Positions 26,416 to 35,338 of a DNA stretch of 64,000 bases are shown in pieces. Location of the stretch: contig NZ_LR733312.1 in the NCBI RefSeq assembly GCF_902506295.1, positions 1,626,095 to 1,690,094 on the forward strand. The letters are read 5' to 3'. The stretch is from Luteimonas sp. 9C. GTDB lineage: Bacteria > Pseudomonadota > Gammaproteobacteria > Xanthomonadales > Xanthomonadaceae. The translations under genes and the position numbers were made by a program. Position 1 is the first letter of the stretch. Every line of letters starts with the position of its first letter. The notes under the pieces were generated by a model, which made no database searches, was not told where the DNA came from, and saw nothing but the letters and a program-made list of their open reading frames with translations.

Positions 26416-26757
26416 ATGGCTGCAGGCTGGATCACCGTCGTCGCCCCGTACCTGCCGGAAATCGTCCGGCTGGCGCGGCCGATCTTCACCCGGACGCCCC
26501 CGCCCCTGGTCGACCTCGGGCAGCAGCGACGCAACGACGTGATCGACGCGCAGATCACCGAACTGCAGGACGCCGCGAGCCAGAATGCCGATTCGATCGG
26601 CAAGCTCGCCGCCGACATGCAGCAGACCATCGAGGCGCTGCAGCTGGGCGCGGCGCGTGTGGAACGGCGCCTGCTGCGGGCGCAGGTCCTGGCGGTGGTC
26701 GCGACCACCGCCGCGGTGCTCGCGTTCGGCCTCGCCGCCTGGGCGCTCGCGCGCTAG
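26416..26757 (+). CDS. Small tail-anchored coiled-coil protein, unknown function
   Basis: 113 aa. The middle (about 41-88) is a charged heptad-like helix with no Pro or Gly breaks except near the start, predicted coiled coil. The C-terminal 23 residues (90-112) form a single strongly hydrophobic helix that ends with an Arg: a tail anchor. GGAG precedes the ATG by 8 nt. It lies 21 bp behind rlmM and could be cotranscribed. No family is recognised. The N-terminal segment with WITVVAPYLPEIVRLARP may also associate with a membrane. Confidence 0.7.
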   Translation: MAAGWITVVAPYLPEIVRLARPIFTRTPPPLVDLGQQRRNDVIDAQITELQDAASQNADSIGKLAADMQQTIEALQLGAARVERRLLRAQVLAVVATTAAVLAFGLAAWALAR

Positions 26758-26947
26758 AAGCGGTTGCGATACACGAGCTCGCCGGCGTCCACCTGGGAGC
26801 ACGCTGCGCGCACGACGCCAGCGCGGACGTGCACAGTGGTGGCGGGCGCCGGCGGCCATCGCTGCGTTGTGACATCGCATCGCTGCTGACGCAGCCGCCA
26901 CATCCGCGCGGCATACTGCGCCCGCCCTCCACTCCGGATTGATCCGC

Positions 26948-27883
26948 ATGGCGTCCAGCCTGCTCACCCTGCTCGACGATATCGCCACCGTGCTCGACGA
27001 CGTGGCCCTGATGACCAAGGTGGCCGCGCGCAAGTCCGCCGGCGTGCTCGGCGACGACCTGGCCCTCAACGCGCAGCAGGTCACCGGCGTCACGGCCGAT
27101 CGCGAACTGCCGGTGGTCTGGGCGGTCGCCAAGGGCTCGGCGCGCAACAAGCTGATCCTGGTGCCGGCAGCGCTGGCGATCAGCGCCTGGCTGCCGTGGC
27201 TGGTCACGCCGCTGCTGATGGCCGGCGGCCTGTTCCTCTGCTACGAGGGCTTCGAGAAAGTGCTGCACAAGCTGCTGCACAAGGCCGAGGACGATGCCGC
27301 CAAACCGGGCCGCACGGCCGCGCTGGCGGGCGCCGATGTCGACCCGGTCGCGTTCGAGCGCGACAAGATCCGTGGCGCGGTGCGTACCGACATGATCCTC
27401 TCGGCCGAAATCATCGCGATCACCCTCGGCACCGTCGCCGGCGCCGCCTTCCTGACCCAGCTCGGCGCATTGGCGGCGATCTCCGCGCTGATGACCATCG
27501 GCGTCTACGGCCTGGTCGCGGGCATCGTCAAACTCGACGACGCCGGCCTCTATCTGAGCAAGCGTGCGTCCAGCGCGGCGCAGGCAGTCGGTCGCGGCAT
27601 CCTGCGCGTCGCGCCGTGGCTGATGAAGACGCTGGCGATCGTGGGCACCGCGGCGATGTTCCTCGTCGGCGGCGGCATCCTGACCCACGGCGTGCACGAC
27701 GTGCAGACCTGGATCGACGACGCCGCGAGCGGCCTGGGCGCGCTGCCGGAGATCGGCATAGTGCTCGGCGCGGTGCTGCCGACGCTGATCAACGCGGTCG
27801 TCGGCATCGTGGCCGGTGGCCTAGCAGTGGGCGTCGTCACCCTGGTGCGTCGCATGCGCGGCAAGCCGGCGACTGCGCACTGA
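26948..27883 (+). CDS. DUF808 family membrane protein (YedI-like)
   Basis: 311 aa. Begins [40 protein letters not shown], the diagnostic YedI start, and has seven or eight hydrophobic segments with the family's [33 protein letters not shown], and Gly-rich C-terminal helices ([17 protein letters not shown]). A TTG three codons earlier is in frame but the ATG 26948 is the family start. The 190 bp upstream contain a CATACT -10-like hexamer. Function unknown; E. coli YedI is 305 aa. Confidence 0.92.
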   Translation: MASSLLTLLDDIATVLDDVALMTKVAARKSAGVLGDDLALNAQQVTGVTADRELPVVWAVAKGSARNKLILVPAALAISAWLPWLVTPLLMAGGLFLCYEGFEKVLHKLLHKAEDDAAKPGRTAALAGADVDPVAFERDKIRGAVRTDMILSAEIIAITLGTVAGAAFLTQLGALAAISALMTIGVYGLVAGIVKLDDAGLYLSKRASSAAQAVGRGILRVAPWLMKTLAIVGTAAMFLVGGGILTHGVHDVQTWIDDAASGLGALPEIGIVLGAVLPTLINAVVGIVAGGLAVGVVTLVRRMRGKPATAH

Positions 27884-27893
27884 CGGCAGGCGC

Positions 27894-28205
27894 TCAGCAG
27901 GGCAGCACGAAGGCGCCGAGCCAGACCAGCAGGCCGGCAAGCCACATCCCGAGCATGACGGTGCACGCACTGAGCAGCCACAGCGCGCGCAGGCCCGCCC
28001 GCAGTGCGCGGGTGCGCCGCCAGGTGAGCAGCGGCGCCGCGAGTCCGATGCACAACGCAAGCGCGAGCACGGCGTAGCCGAGCGCGACGAACCCGCCCGG
28101 CTTGACCGCTTCGACCGGGCACCGGGTCATCGAGAATGCCGGCGATGCGGCGCAGGCCAACAGCGCCACGGCGGAGGCCTGCAGGGACCGGAGCAACGGT
28201 CTCAA
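27894..28205 (-). CDS. Small membrane protein coupled to ubiquinone hydroxylase genes
   Basis: 103 aa if a TTG start (28203-28205) overlapping the preceding stop by TTGA is used. That start gives a proper signal-like N-terminus (LRSLQASAVALLACAASPAFS), followed by a CPVEAVKPGGF loop and two or three TM helices. If the first ATG (28130) is used it loses the first hydrophobic segment. Not related to a family I recognise. Placement after two Ubi hydroxylases with a 4-nt overlap suggests cotranscription, not necessarily a role in quinone synthesis. Confidence 0.55.
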   Translation of the reverse strand: MRPLLRSLQASAVALLACAASPAFSMTRCPVEAVKPGGFVALGYAVLALALCIGLAAPLLTWRRTRALRAGLRALWLLSACTVMLGMWLAGLLVWLGAFVLPC

Positions 28206-29380
28206 AGCCCGGCGGCCCGCTTCCACAGCAGGTTGCGCAACGGCGGCAGCGCTTGCGCGATCCCCAGCGCGTGGCTGCGCAGCAGCACCGGCAGCAGCGC
28301 GTCGTTCGAGTACGCACGGTTGATCGATTCGAAGGCGTGCGCGGCGACCGCACTCTCGCTGCGCCGCGTGCGCGCCCAGCGCGCGAGCCGCTGCGGCGCA
28401 TCCCAGCGCGCACCGCGTCGCCGCGCATCGGCGACGCTTTCGGCCAGCCCGATCACATCGCGCAGGCCGAGGTTCACGCCCTGCCCGGCCAGCGGATGCA
28501 CGACGTGCGCCGCATCGCCGACCACCAACACGCGGCCCTGGACCTGCGCATCGGCCAACTGGCGCCGCAGCGGGAACGCCGCGCGCACCGACACCGGCGT
28601 CAGCGCGCCAAGCCGACCGCCGGACGCGCGCGTCAACGCATCCGCGAACGTGGCGTCGTCGAGTGCGCAGACGCGGGCCGCCTCGTCGGCGGGCAGCGTC
28701 CAGACCAGGGAGCTGCGGCCCTGCCCGACCGGCAGCAGCGCCAGCGGGCCGGTGGGCAGAAAGCGCTGCCACGCGGTGTCGCGATGCGGCTCGCCGCTGT
28801 CGACGTAGCCGACCACGCCCGCCTGCGCGTAGTCGTGTGCGCGCGCGCCGATGCCGGCGAGCGTGCGCAGCGTCGAGGCCGCACCGTCCGCCGCGATCGC
28901 CAGACGGGCTTCGATCCGGCTTCCCGCATCGAGCCGCAGGGTCACGCCATCGGCGTCCTGCTCCAGCGCATCGACCTGGGCCGGCGCACGCACGTCGACG
29001 CCGGCCGAGGCCAGCCGCGCCCACAGCCGGTCGACCAGCAGGCCGTGCTCGACGATCCAGCCGAGCTCGCGCATGCCGAGCTGATCGGCGTCGAACACGA
29101 GTTCGCTGCCCCCGCCCGCATCCCAGACCTGCATGCGCCGGTAGGGATGGGCGCGCGCGGCGCGGACCGCGTCCCAGGCACCGGCCGCACGCAGCAGGCC
29201 GGCACTGTCGGGGGCGAACGCGTACACGCGCAAATCGGGGTGCGCCGTCGACCACGCCGCCGGCACGCGCGACTCGACCAGCACCACGTCGAGATCCTCC
29301 GCCGCCAGCGCCAGCGCGCACGCGGCGCCGACCACGCCGCCGCCGACGATCACCACATCGCGTCGCTCGCGTCGGCTCAT
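28202..29380 (-). CDS. UbiI/UbiF/VisC-type FAD-dependent ubiquinone biosynthesis hydroxylase
   Basis: 392 aa flavin monooxygenase. The FAD loop VVIVGGGVVGAACALALA is at residues about 9-26, the ADGAAST DG-type motif in the middle, and the canonical VVGDAAHVVHPLAGQGVNLGLRDV GD motif near 295-318. It belongs to the UbiH/UbiF/UbiI/VisC family, and together with the preceding ubiH should hydroxylate ring positions of the ubiquinone precursor. Which position it uses cannot be decided from sequence alone. Its ATG overlaps the ubiH stop (ATGA). Confidence 0.9.
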   Translation of the reverse strand: MSRRERRDVVIVGGGVVGAACALALAAEDLDVVLVESRVPAAWSTAHPDLRVYAFAPDSAGLLRAAGAWDAVRAARAHPYRRMQVWDAGGGSELVFDADQLGMRELGWIVEHGLLVDRLWARLASAGVDVRAPAQVDALEQDADGVTLRLDAGSRIEARLAIAADGAASTLRTLAGIGARAHDYAQAGVVGYVDSGEPHRDTAWQRFLPTGPLALLPVGQGRSSLVWTLPADEAARVCALDDATFADALTRASGGRLGALTPVSVRAAFPLRRQLADAQVQGRVLVVGDAAHVVHPLAGQGVNLGLRDVIGLAESVADARRRGARWDAPQRLARWARTRRSESAVAAHAFESINRAYSNDALLPVLLRSHALGIAQALPPLRNLLWKRAAGL

Positions 29381-30600
29381 GCGCCCGCTCCACGGCACAG
29401 CGCCGGCACGTCGCCGCGGTAGCCCATCGCGCCGCCGGCGAGCATGGCCTGCAGTGCAGAATCCTGATCGATCGCCAGCAGCCCGAGGCTGCGCAGCGGT
29501 CGCAGCAGCCGCGCGGGGTTCGAGGTGACGCGAGCCAAGCCGTCGGAGAATGCGAGCGTGCGCGTGCGGTCTTCCCGACGACGCGCAACGTGGCGCTCGA
29601 GCACGCCGGGGGCGCCCGGATCGACCGCGCCGGCGATGCATTCGGCTAGCGTGAGCGCATCGCGCAGACCGAGATTGAAGCCCTGCGCACCGATCGGATG
29701 CAGGCTCTGCGCCGCATTGCCCACCAGCACGGCGCGCGTGTCGATGCAGCGCCCGGCGACGACGCGCCGCGCCGGATGGCGACTGCGCGGACCGACCGAC
29801 ACGAACCGTCCCGCGCGCCAGCCGAAGCTCATCTGCACGCGTGCGAGGAAGGCCGCATCGTCGAGTGCGGCAACCGCCTCGGCGTCGTCGCTGGCCACGC
29901 CGTGGACCAGACCGTAATGCCGGTCGCCGCGCGGCAGCAGCGCCGTGGGTCCGGTATCGGTCAGGCGCTCGAACGCACGACCATCCGGTGCACGCGCCGC
30001 ACGCAGGCGGGCGATGAACAGGGTCTGCGCGTAGTCGTGGATGTCCGCGCCAATGCCCAGCGCGCCGCGCACCGCGCTGTCGGCCCCGTCGGCGCCGACC
30101 ACGAGCCGTGCGCGCACGCGGACGTCGCCGTCCGGGCCGTCCAGCCGGACCACGCGGCAACCGTCCTCGATCCCCTCGAAGCCGGCAAAGCGTGCCGGCC
30201 GGTAGCGGACCAGTCGCGGCAGTTCCGCCAGCCGCGCTTCCAGCGCCTGGCCGAAATCGCGCGCGACCACGACCTGCCCGAAGGTCTCGCGTCCGTAATC
30301 GGCCGCAGCCAGCGTCACCCGGCCGAAATCGCCGGCGCGGCTGACATGGATCTCGCGGATCGGACCGCCCGGCGCGCGCAGCTTCTGCAGAACGCCGAGC
30401 GCGGTCAGCGCGTTGACCGTGGCCTCGGCGAAGCTGAGATTGCGCTCGTCGAAAACCGCGGGCATCGCGCCCGCCGGCGTGGCCTCGACCAGCGCGGCAT
30501 CGACGCCCGCGCGGTCCAGCGCGATGGCGAGACAGGCGCCGACCAGACCACCGCCGACGATGAGGACCGGATGCACCGGTGCTGGAGAGGTTTCGACCAT
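29377..30600 (-). CDS. ubiH: 2-octaprenyl-6-methoxyphenol hydroxylase
   Basis: 407 aa FAD monooxygenase of the ubiquinone pathway (C1 hydroxylation). The FAD-binding loop is VLIVGGGLVGACLAIALDRAG; the RNLSFAEATVNALTALGV and VGADGADSAVRGALGI segments are as in UbiH, and the GD motif reads LVGNAAQSLHPIGAQGFNLGLRDA, with the Asn found in E. coli UbiH where most relatives have Asp. It overlaps the downstream flavin hydroxylase by 4 nt. The 89 bp upstream are shared with the divergent membrane-protein gene at 30690 and should carry both promoters. Confidence 0.93.
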   Translation of the reverse strand: MVETSPAPVHPVLIVGGGLVGACLAIALDRAGVDAALVEATPAGAMPAVFDERNLSFAEATVNALTALGVLQKLRAPGGPIREIHVSRAGDFGRVTLAAADYGRETFGQVVVARDFGQALEARLAELPRLVRYRPARFAGFEGIEDGCRVVRLDGPDGDVRVRARLVVGADGADSAVRGALGIGADIHDYAQTLFIARLRAARAPDGRAFERLTDTGPTALLPRGDRHYGLVHGVASDDAEAVAALDDAAFLARVQMSFGWRAGRFVSVGPRSRHPARRVVAGRCIDTRAVLVGNAAQSLHPIGAQGFNLGLRDALTLAECIAGAVDPGAPGVLERHVARRREDRTRTLAFSDGLARVTSNPARLLRPLRSLGLLAIDQDSALQAMLAGGAMGYRGDVPALCRGAGA

Positions 30601-30648
30601 GCCGGTGATGATACGCGCCGCCTCCTGCGCCCCGGGTCGCCGCTCCGT

Positions 30649-30654
30649 TAGAAT
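30649..30654 (+). promoter_or_regulatory. Candidate -10 of the putative transport protein gene
   Basis: TAGAAT lies about 35 nt before the ATG at 30690. No convincing -35 is visible. It lies in the ubiH divergent intergenic region. Confidence 0.35.
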
Positions 30655-30689
30655 GCGCCCTCGACCTGATGCTGTACCGGAGCCCTGCG

Positions 30690-31280
30690 ATGACCGTCAC
30701 CGCCCGCCGCGCCACGATTTTCGCCCTGCTGGCCGCGCTGATGGCCGCGACTCGGCTGCATCATTTCGGGGCCGTCCCGGACGCGTCGTGGGCCGTGTTC
30801 TTCATCGGCGGTTTCTATCTGGCCCGCTGGCAGCGCTGGGCGTTTCCGGCGCTGATGGTGCTGGCCGTCGCGGTCGACTGGTTCGTCATCACCAGCCAGG
30901 GCCTGTCGTTCTGGCAGCACTACTGCGTGTCGCCGGCCTACTGGTGCCTGGTGCCGGCCTATTTCGCGCTGTGGGCCGGTGGCGGCCTGCTGCGTCGACG
31001 TCTGTCGGCCTCCGCGCCGGTCGCGATCGGCCAGCTGATCGTTGCGCTCGTGGCCTCGGTCGCGCTCTGCCATCTGCTGGCGCAGGGCAGCTTCTACTGG
31101 ATCAGCGCCTCGGTGGCCGATCCGACCCTCGCGGGCTGGTGGAAGAACTACAGCGACTGGCTGCTGCCCTACCTGCGCGTCGCCGCGCTGTACGTCGGCG
31201 CCACCGCGATGGCCCACGTGCTGCTGACGCGCGTGCTGCCGAAGCCCGCGACCGCCGGCCGCCCGCTGCGCGCCGACTGA
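30690..31280 (+). CDS. Putative transport protein, DUF6580-like, next to cobalamin adenosyltransferase
   Basis: 196 aa with five or six TM helices. The first loop (ATRLHHFGAVPDASWAVFFIGGFYL) recalls DUF6580 putative transport proteins, which look like energy-coupling-factor S components. ATG 30690 has GGAG at 7 nt and was preferred over an ATG 7 codons earlier. It is followed 10 bp later by a PduO-type cobalamin adenosyltransferase, so a role in uptake of cobalamin or a precursor is a reasonable guess. The family assignment rests on pattern similarity only. No ABC or EcfT gene is adjacent. Confidence 0.65.
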   Translation: MTVTARRATIFALLAALMAATRLHHFGAVPDASWAVFFIGGFYLARWQRWAFPALMVLAVAVDWFVITSQGLSFWQHYCVSPAYWCLVPAYFALWAGGGLLRRRLSASAPVAIGQLIVALVASVALCHLLAQGSFYWISASVADPTLAGWWKNYSDWLLPYLRVAALYVGATAMAHVLLTRVLPKPATAGRPLRAD

Positions 31281-31290
31281 CGTCGCGCCG

Positions 31291-31842
31291 ATGGGCAACC
31301 GGCTCTCGAAGATCTACACCCGCACCGGCGACGACGGTTCGACCGGTCTGGGCGACGGCGCGCGCGTGGGCAAGGATTCGCTGCGGGTCACCGCCTACGG
31401 CACGGTCGACGAGGCCAACTCGACGATCGGCCTGCTGCTGGCCGCCGACGTGCCCGACGACATCCGGGATCTGCTGACGACCGTGCAGCACCAGCTGTTC
31501 GATCTCGGCGGCGAGCTGTGCATTCCCGGCCACGCCGCGATCGAGGACGCCGATATCGAGCGACTCGAGCAGCAGCTCGACCGGTACAACGACGATCTGC
31601 CACCGCTGAAGGATTTCATCCTGCCCGGTGGCGGCGAAGCAGCCGCGCGCTGCCACATCGCCCGCACGGTGGTGCGCCGCGCCGAACGCGAGTCGGTCGC
31701 GCTGTCGCGGGTCGAGGACGTGCGTCCGCAGGCCGTGCACTATCTGAATCGCCTGTCGGACCTGCTGTTCGTGCTCGCCCGGGTACTGGCGCGCGCCAGC
31801 GGCCACGGCGAAGTGCTGTGGCACCACACGCGGCGACGCTGA
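31291..31842 (+). CDS. Cob(I)yrinic acid a,c-diamide adenosyltransferase, PduO type
   Basis: 183 aa. N-terminal RTGDDGSTGLGDGARVGKDSLRVTAYGTVDEANSTIG, the ATP-binding signature of PduO-type enzymes, then the RRAERESVALSRVE helix and YLNRLSDLLFVLAR. The enzyme adds the 5'-deoxyadenosyl group to cob(I)alamin, giving adenosylcobalamin for B12-dependent mutases and reductases. Its neighbour upstream is a putative transporter, and the next gene starts 3 nt later. No other cobalamin gene is in the window, which suits B12 salvage. Confidence 0.94.
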   Translation: MGNRLSKIYTRTGDDGSTGLGDGARVGKDSLRVTAYGTVDEANSTIGLLLAADVPDDIRDLLTTVQHQLFDLGGELCIPGHAAIEDADIERLEQQLDRYNDDLPPLKDFILPGGGEAAARCHIARTVVRRAERESVALSRVEDVRPQAVHYLNRLSDLLFVLARVLARASGHGEVLWHHTRRR

Positions 31843-31845
31843 GCG

Positions 31846-32799
31846 ATGCACCATCCGGTCGGCTTCGGCGGTGGTGACCTGCGGCGGGTACCGGTGTTCT
31901 CGCACCCGAGCCTGCTCGACCACGACACCGGCCCAGGCCATGCCGAACGCCCGGAACGCCTGGCTGCGGTCATCGAGGCGCTGCGCACCGCGTTTCCCGA
32001 TCTCGACCTGCGTCAGGCACCGCCCGCGACCCGCGGGCAACTGCTGCGTGTCCATGACGCCGCGCTGCTGGAGACGGTGCTCGATTCCCGACCGACCGGC
32101 CGCATTCCGCTCGACAGCGATACCGTGCTGTCGCCGGGTTCGGCCCAGGCCGCGCTGCATGCCGCAGGCGCCGGCGTGGCCGCGGTGGACGCGGTGCAGG
32201 GCGGCAGCGAGCGCCGCGTGTTCTGCGCCGTGCGCCCGCCCGGCCACCACGCCACGGCCGACATCGCGATGGGCTTCTGCCTGTTCAACAACATCGCCGT
32301 CGCCGCGGCGCACGCGCTCGACCGTTACGGCCTGACCCGGGTCTCGATCGTCGACTTCGACGTGCATCACGGCAACGGCACCCAGGCGATCTTCGAAGCC
32401 GAGCCGCGCGTGCAGTACGTCAGTTCGCACCAGATGCCGCTGTTTCCCGACACCGGCCGGCGCGACGAGCGCGGCGTCGGCAACATCGTCAACGTGCCGC
32501 TGGCCGCGGGCACCGGCAGCCCGCGGTTCTGCGAGGCCTGGCGCGAGCGCCTGCTGCCCGAAATCGACGCCTTCGCCCCGCAACTGCTGATGATCTCGGC
32601 CGGCTTCGACGCCCACTGGCGCGACCCGCTGGCGCAACTGCAGCTCGATGCCGAGGATTTCGGCTGGCTGACCCGCGAGCTCGTCGCGATTGCCGAACGG
32701 CACTGCGAGGGCCGGGTGGTGTCGATGCTCGAGGGCGGCTACGACCTGCAGGCACTGCGCGAAAGCAGCGTGGCCCACCTGCGCGCACTGACCGGCTGA
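31846..32799 (+). CDS. Histone-deacetylase-superfamily amidohydrolase
   Basis: 317 aa zinc hydrolase of the HDAC/acetoin-utilisation/acetylpolyamine amidohydrolase superfamily. Catalytic and zinc motifs are intact: RPPGHHA with the His-His pair, DFDVHHGNG, SAGFDAH and the closing EGGYD. The N-terminal HPSLLDHDTGPGHAERPERLAAV is typical of bacterial class II HDAC-like enzymes. Substrate in bacteria is an acetylated small molecule or lysine; it cannot be told here. It starts 3 nt after the adenosyltransferase gene and may share its transcript. Confidence 0.92.
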   Translation: MHHPVGFGGGDLRRVPVFSHPSLLDHDTGPGHAERPERLAAVIEALRTAFPDLDLRQAPPATRGQLLRVHDAALLETVLDSRPTGRIPLDSDTVLSPGSAQAALHAAGAGVAAVDAVQGGSERRVFCAVRPPGHHATADIAMGFCLFNNIAVAAAHALDRYGLTRVSIVDFDVHHGNGTQAIFEAEPRVQYVSSHQMPLFPDTGRRDERGVGNIVNVPLAAGTGSPRFCEAWRERLLPEIDAFAPQLLMISAGFDAHWRDPLAQLQLDAEDFGWLTRELVAIAERHCEGRVVSMLEGGYDLQALRESSVAHLRALTG

Positions 32800-32935
32800 G
32801 ACGCGCCTGGGCGCGCTTGCGGCCCTAGCGGACGACGCCGGCATCGCAGGTGAACGGGATGCGGGTCGGCCGCATTGCCGCTGCCCGGTGGATCGGTCAT
32901 GCTGGCGCCCGTTTTTCCCGCTGAACGGATCGACC

Positions 32936-35338
32936 GTGCGCACAGCTCTCCGCCTGCTTCCCCTGCCGTTCTGCATCGCGGTTTCGCTGTCCGCCCACGC
33001 CGACGACCGGCTGCGTCCGAATTACTGGGCATTGTGTCCGATCGAAGACGCCGTCCCCGCGTTCGTCGACGCACAGGCCCCCGTCGGCACGGTCGAGGAC
33101 CGCGAACGCCAGCCCACCGACATCGACGGCGACGCCTTCGACGGCCTGGCCGGTATCGACAGCGATTTCACCGGCAACGTCAGCGGCAATGTGACCCTGC
33201 GCCGCGGCGACCAGTTCCTCGGCACCGACGACCTGCAGTTCTCGCAGGACGATGGCACCTTCGTCGCCGACGGCAACGTGCGCTACCAGGACCGCGGCAT
33301 GCGTGTCGTGGCCGACCGCGTGGAAGGCGACACCATCGCCGAGTCCTACCGCATGGACAGCGTGCAGTACCAGCTGACCGCGCGTCGCGGCAACGGCGGC
33401 GCCGACCACATCCGCATGGACGGCACCGTCGGCGCCCTGCTCGGCTCCACCTATTCGACCTGTCCGCCCAGCGACCGCTGGTGGGAGCTGAAGGCCGGCC
33501 AGATCGACATCGACACCGACATGGGCATGGGCACCGCGCGCAGCGCGACCCTGCGCGTGGGCAAGGTGCCGGTGCTGTACGTCCCGTGGTTCCGCTTCCC
33601 GATCGACGAGCGCCGCCTGTCGGGTCTCCTGTTTCCGCGTATCTCGCAGTCGGGTCGCAATGGGTTCGACTACAGCCAGCCGATCTATCTCAACCTGGCA
33701 CCGAATTACGACATGACGCTCGAACCGCGCTGGATGAGCAAGCGCGGCGTGGGCCTGGCGACGGAGTTCCGGTATCTCAACGAAGGCGGCAAGGGCGAAT
33801 TCGACTTCAACGTCCTGCCGTCAGACGGCCTCACGCGTGACGACCGGGAACTGGAACTGATCGAAGTTCCAATCGCCGAGAATCGGCGCAAAGACGACCG
33901 TTTCCTGCTGAGCTACGCAGGGCAGCAGGCCGTGACCGGAAGCTGGCAGGCGCGCGCGAACCTGACCTACATGAGCGATCCCCGGTATCTCGAGGATTTC
34001 AGCAACAACATCGATGGCATTTCCAGCACATCGACGCGCAGTACGTTGGGCGTATTCGGCCGGGGCCTGTACTGGAACGCCGCTATCGGTGCCGACTACT
34101 ACCAGCTGACGGACTACACGCTCAACGAAAGCAGGCTGGCGTATCACAGGCTGCCCTATGCGCAGGTCAGCTGGGACCAGCCCATCGGCCGGCTGTTCGT
34201 CGCCGGTCTGGACGCTGAGGCGACGAAGTTCAGTCACCTGGATTCGACCGCCCGCCCGGGTGGCGCCCGCGTCGACATCAAACCGTACATCAGCATGCCG
34301 CTGGAGGGCGCGAGCTGGTTCGTGCGTCCCACGGTCGCGTGGCGTTATACGGGCTACGATCTGTCCAACGAACTTGCCGCGCAGGTCGCCCGCACCAACG
34401 GCCGGGGCACTCCCAATGAGTCGCCCAGCCGAAACCTGCCGATCGCCTCGGTCGACGCCGGCCTCTTTTTCGACCGCAACACCCGTTTCCGCGGTGAGGA
34501 TTTCCTGCATACGCTCGAGCCGCGGGTGTTCTTCCTGCATACCCCGTTCCGGGACCAGTCCGATCTGCCCGTGTTCGACACGCGGGATCTGACTTTCAGC
34601 TGGGGCCAGCTGTTCCGCGACAACCGGTTCTCAGGGGCCGATCGTCAGGCGGATGCGAACCAGATCACGCTGGCCACGAGCACCCGCCTGATCCGCGAAT
34701 CCGATGGCATGGAAAAACTGTCGGCCAGCGTCGGACAGATCTTCTATCTCGACGACTCGCGGGTCTCGCTGCCCAACCGGTCGCCAATCGAACGCGGGCG
34801 CTCGGCGTGGGTGGCGGACACGACCTATGCGGTGAACGACCGCTGGACGGTCGGCGCCAGCTACCAGTGGGACCCCAAGAGCCGTCAGGAAGATCTGGCC
34901 AGTCTGCGAACGCGTTACCTCATCGGTGACGAAGGCATCGCCAACTTCTCCTATCGAAGCCGCGGCGACCTGATCGAGCAGGTGGATCTGTCGTTCCTGT
35001 ATCCGATCTCGCCGGCGTGGAGCGTCATTGGCCGCTACTACTACTCGCTGACGGACAACCGGCTGCTCGAAAGCATTGCCGGCTTCCAGTGGGACAGCTG
35101 TTGCCTCGCGGCCCGCGTGGTGGCGCGCCGCTACCTGCGCAACCGCCAGGGCGAGCTGAACAACGCCATCATGTTCGAACTTGAACTGAAGGGTCTGGGC
35201 TCGGCCGGACCCAACACGGAAGACCGTTTGCGCCGTGCTATTCTCGGTTATTACCGCGATGACCTCTATCTCGTGCCGCCGTCGGAGCTGCGTAACAGCG
35301 ACGATGATGAGACCCTGACCCCCGGCCTGAGCCAATGA
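32936..35338 (+). CDS. lptD: LPS-assembly protein LptD
   Basis: 800 aa outer-membrane beta-barrel that inserts LPS into the outer leaflet with LptE. A GTG start (32936) gives a proper signal peptide (cleavage after about residue 22); an earlier in-frame ATG would disrupt it. The N-terminal OstA/LptA-like domain (about 60-240) is followed by the barrel. The four structural cysteines are all present, Cys34, Cys176 and the pair Cys722/Cys723 (SCCLAARVVARRYL), so inter-domain disulfides should form. It starts an lptD-surA-pdxA-rsmA cluster, and its stop overlaps the surA ATG. Confidence 0.96.
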   Translation: MRTALRLLPLPFCIAVSLSAHADDRLRPNYWALCPIEDAVPAFVDAQAPVGTVEDRERQPTDIDGDAFDGLAGIDSDFTGNVSGNVTLRRGDQFLGTDDLQFSQDDGTFVADGNVRYQDRGMRVVADRVEGDTIAESYRMDSVQYQLTARRGNGGADHIRMDGTVGALLGSTYSTCPPSDRWWELKAGQIDIDTDMGMGTARSATLRVGKVPVLYVPWFRFPIDERRLSGLLFPRISQSGRNGFDYSQPIYLNLAPNYDMTLEPRWMSKRGVGLATEFRYLNEGGKGEFDFNVLPSDGLTRDDRELELIEVPIAENRRKDDRFLLSYAGQQAVTGSWQARANLTYMSDPRYLEDFSNNIDGISSTSTRSTLGVFGRGLYWNAAIGADYYQLTDYTLNESRLAYHRLPYAQVSWDQPIGRLFVAGLDAEATKFSHLDSTARPGGARVDIKPYISMPLEGASWFVRPTVAWRYTGYDLSNELAAQVARTNGRGTPNESPSRNLPIASVDAGLFFDRNTRFRGEDFLHTLEPRVFFLHTPFRDQSDLPVFDTRDLTFSWGQLFRDNRFSGADRQADANQITLATSTRLIRESDGMEKLSASVGQIFYLDDSRVSLPNRSPIERGRSAWVADTTYAVNDRWTVGASYQWDPKSRQEDLASLRTRYLIGDEGIANFSYRSRGDLIEQVDLSFLYPISPAWSVIGRYYYSLTDNRLLESIAGFQWDSCCLAARVVARRYLRNRQGELNNAIMFELELKGLGSAGPNTEDRLRRAILGYYRDDLYLVPPSELRNSDDDETLTPGLSQ

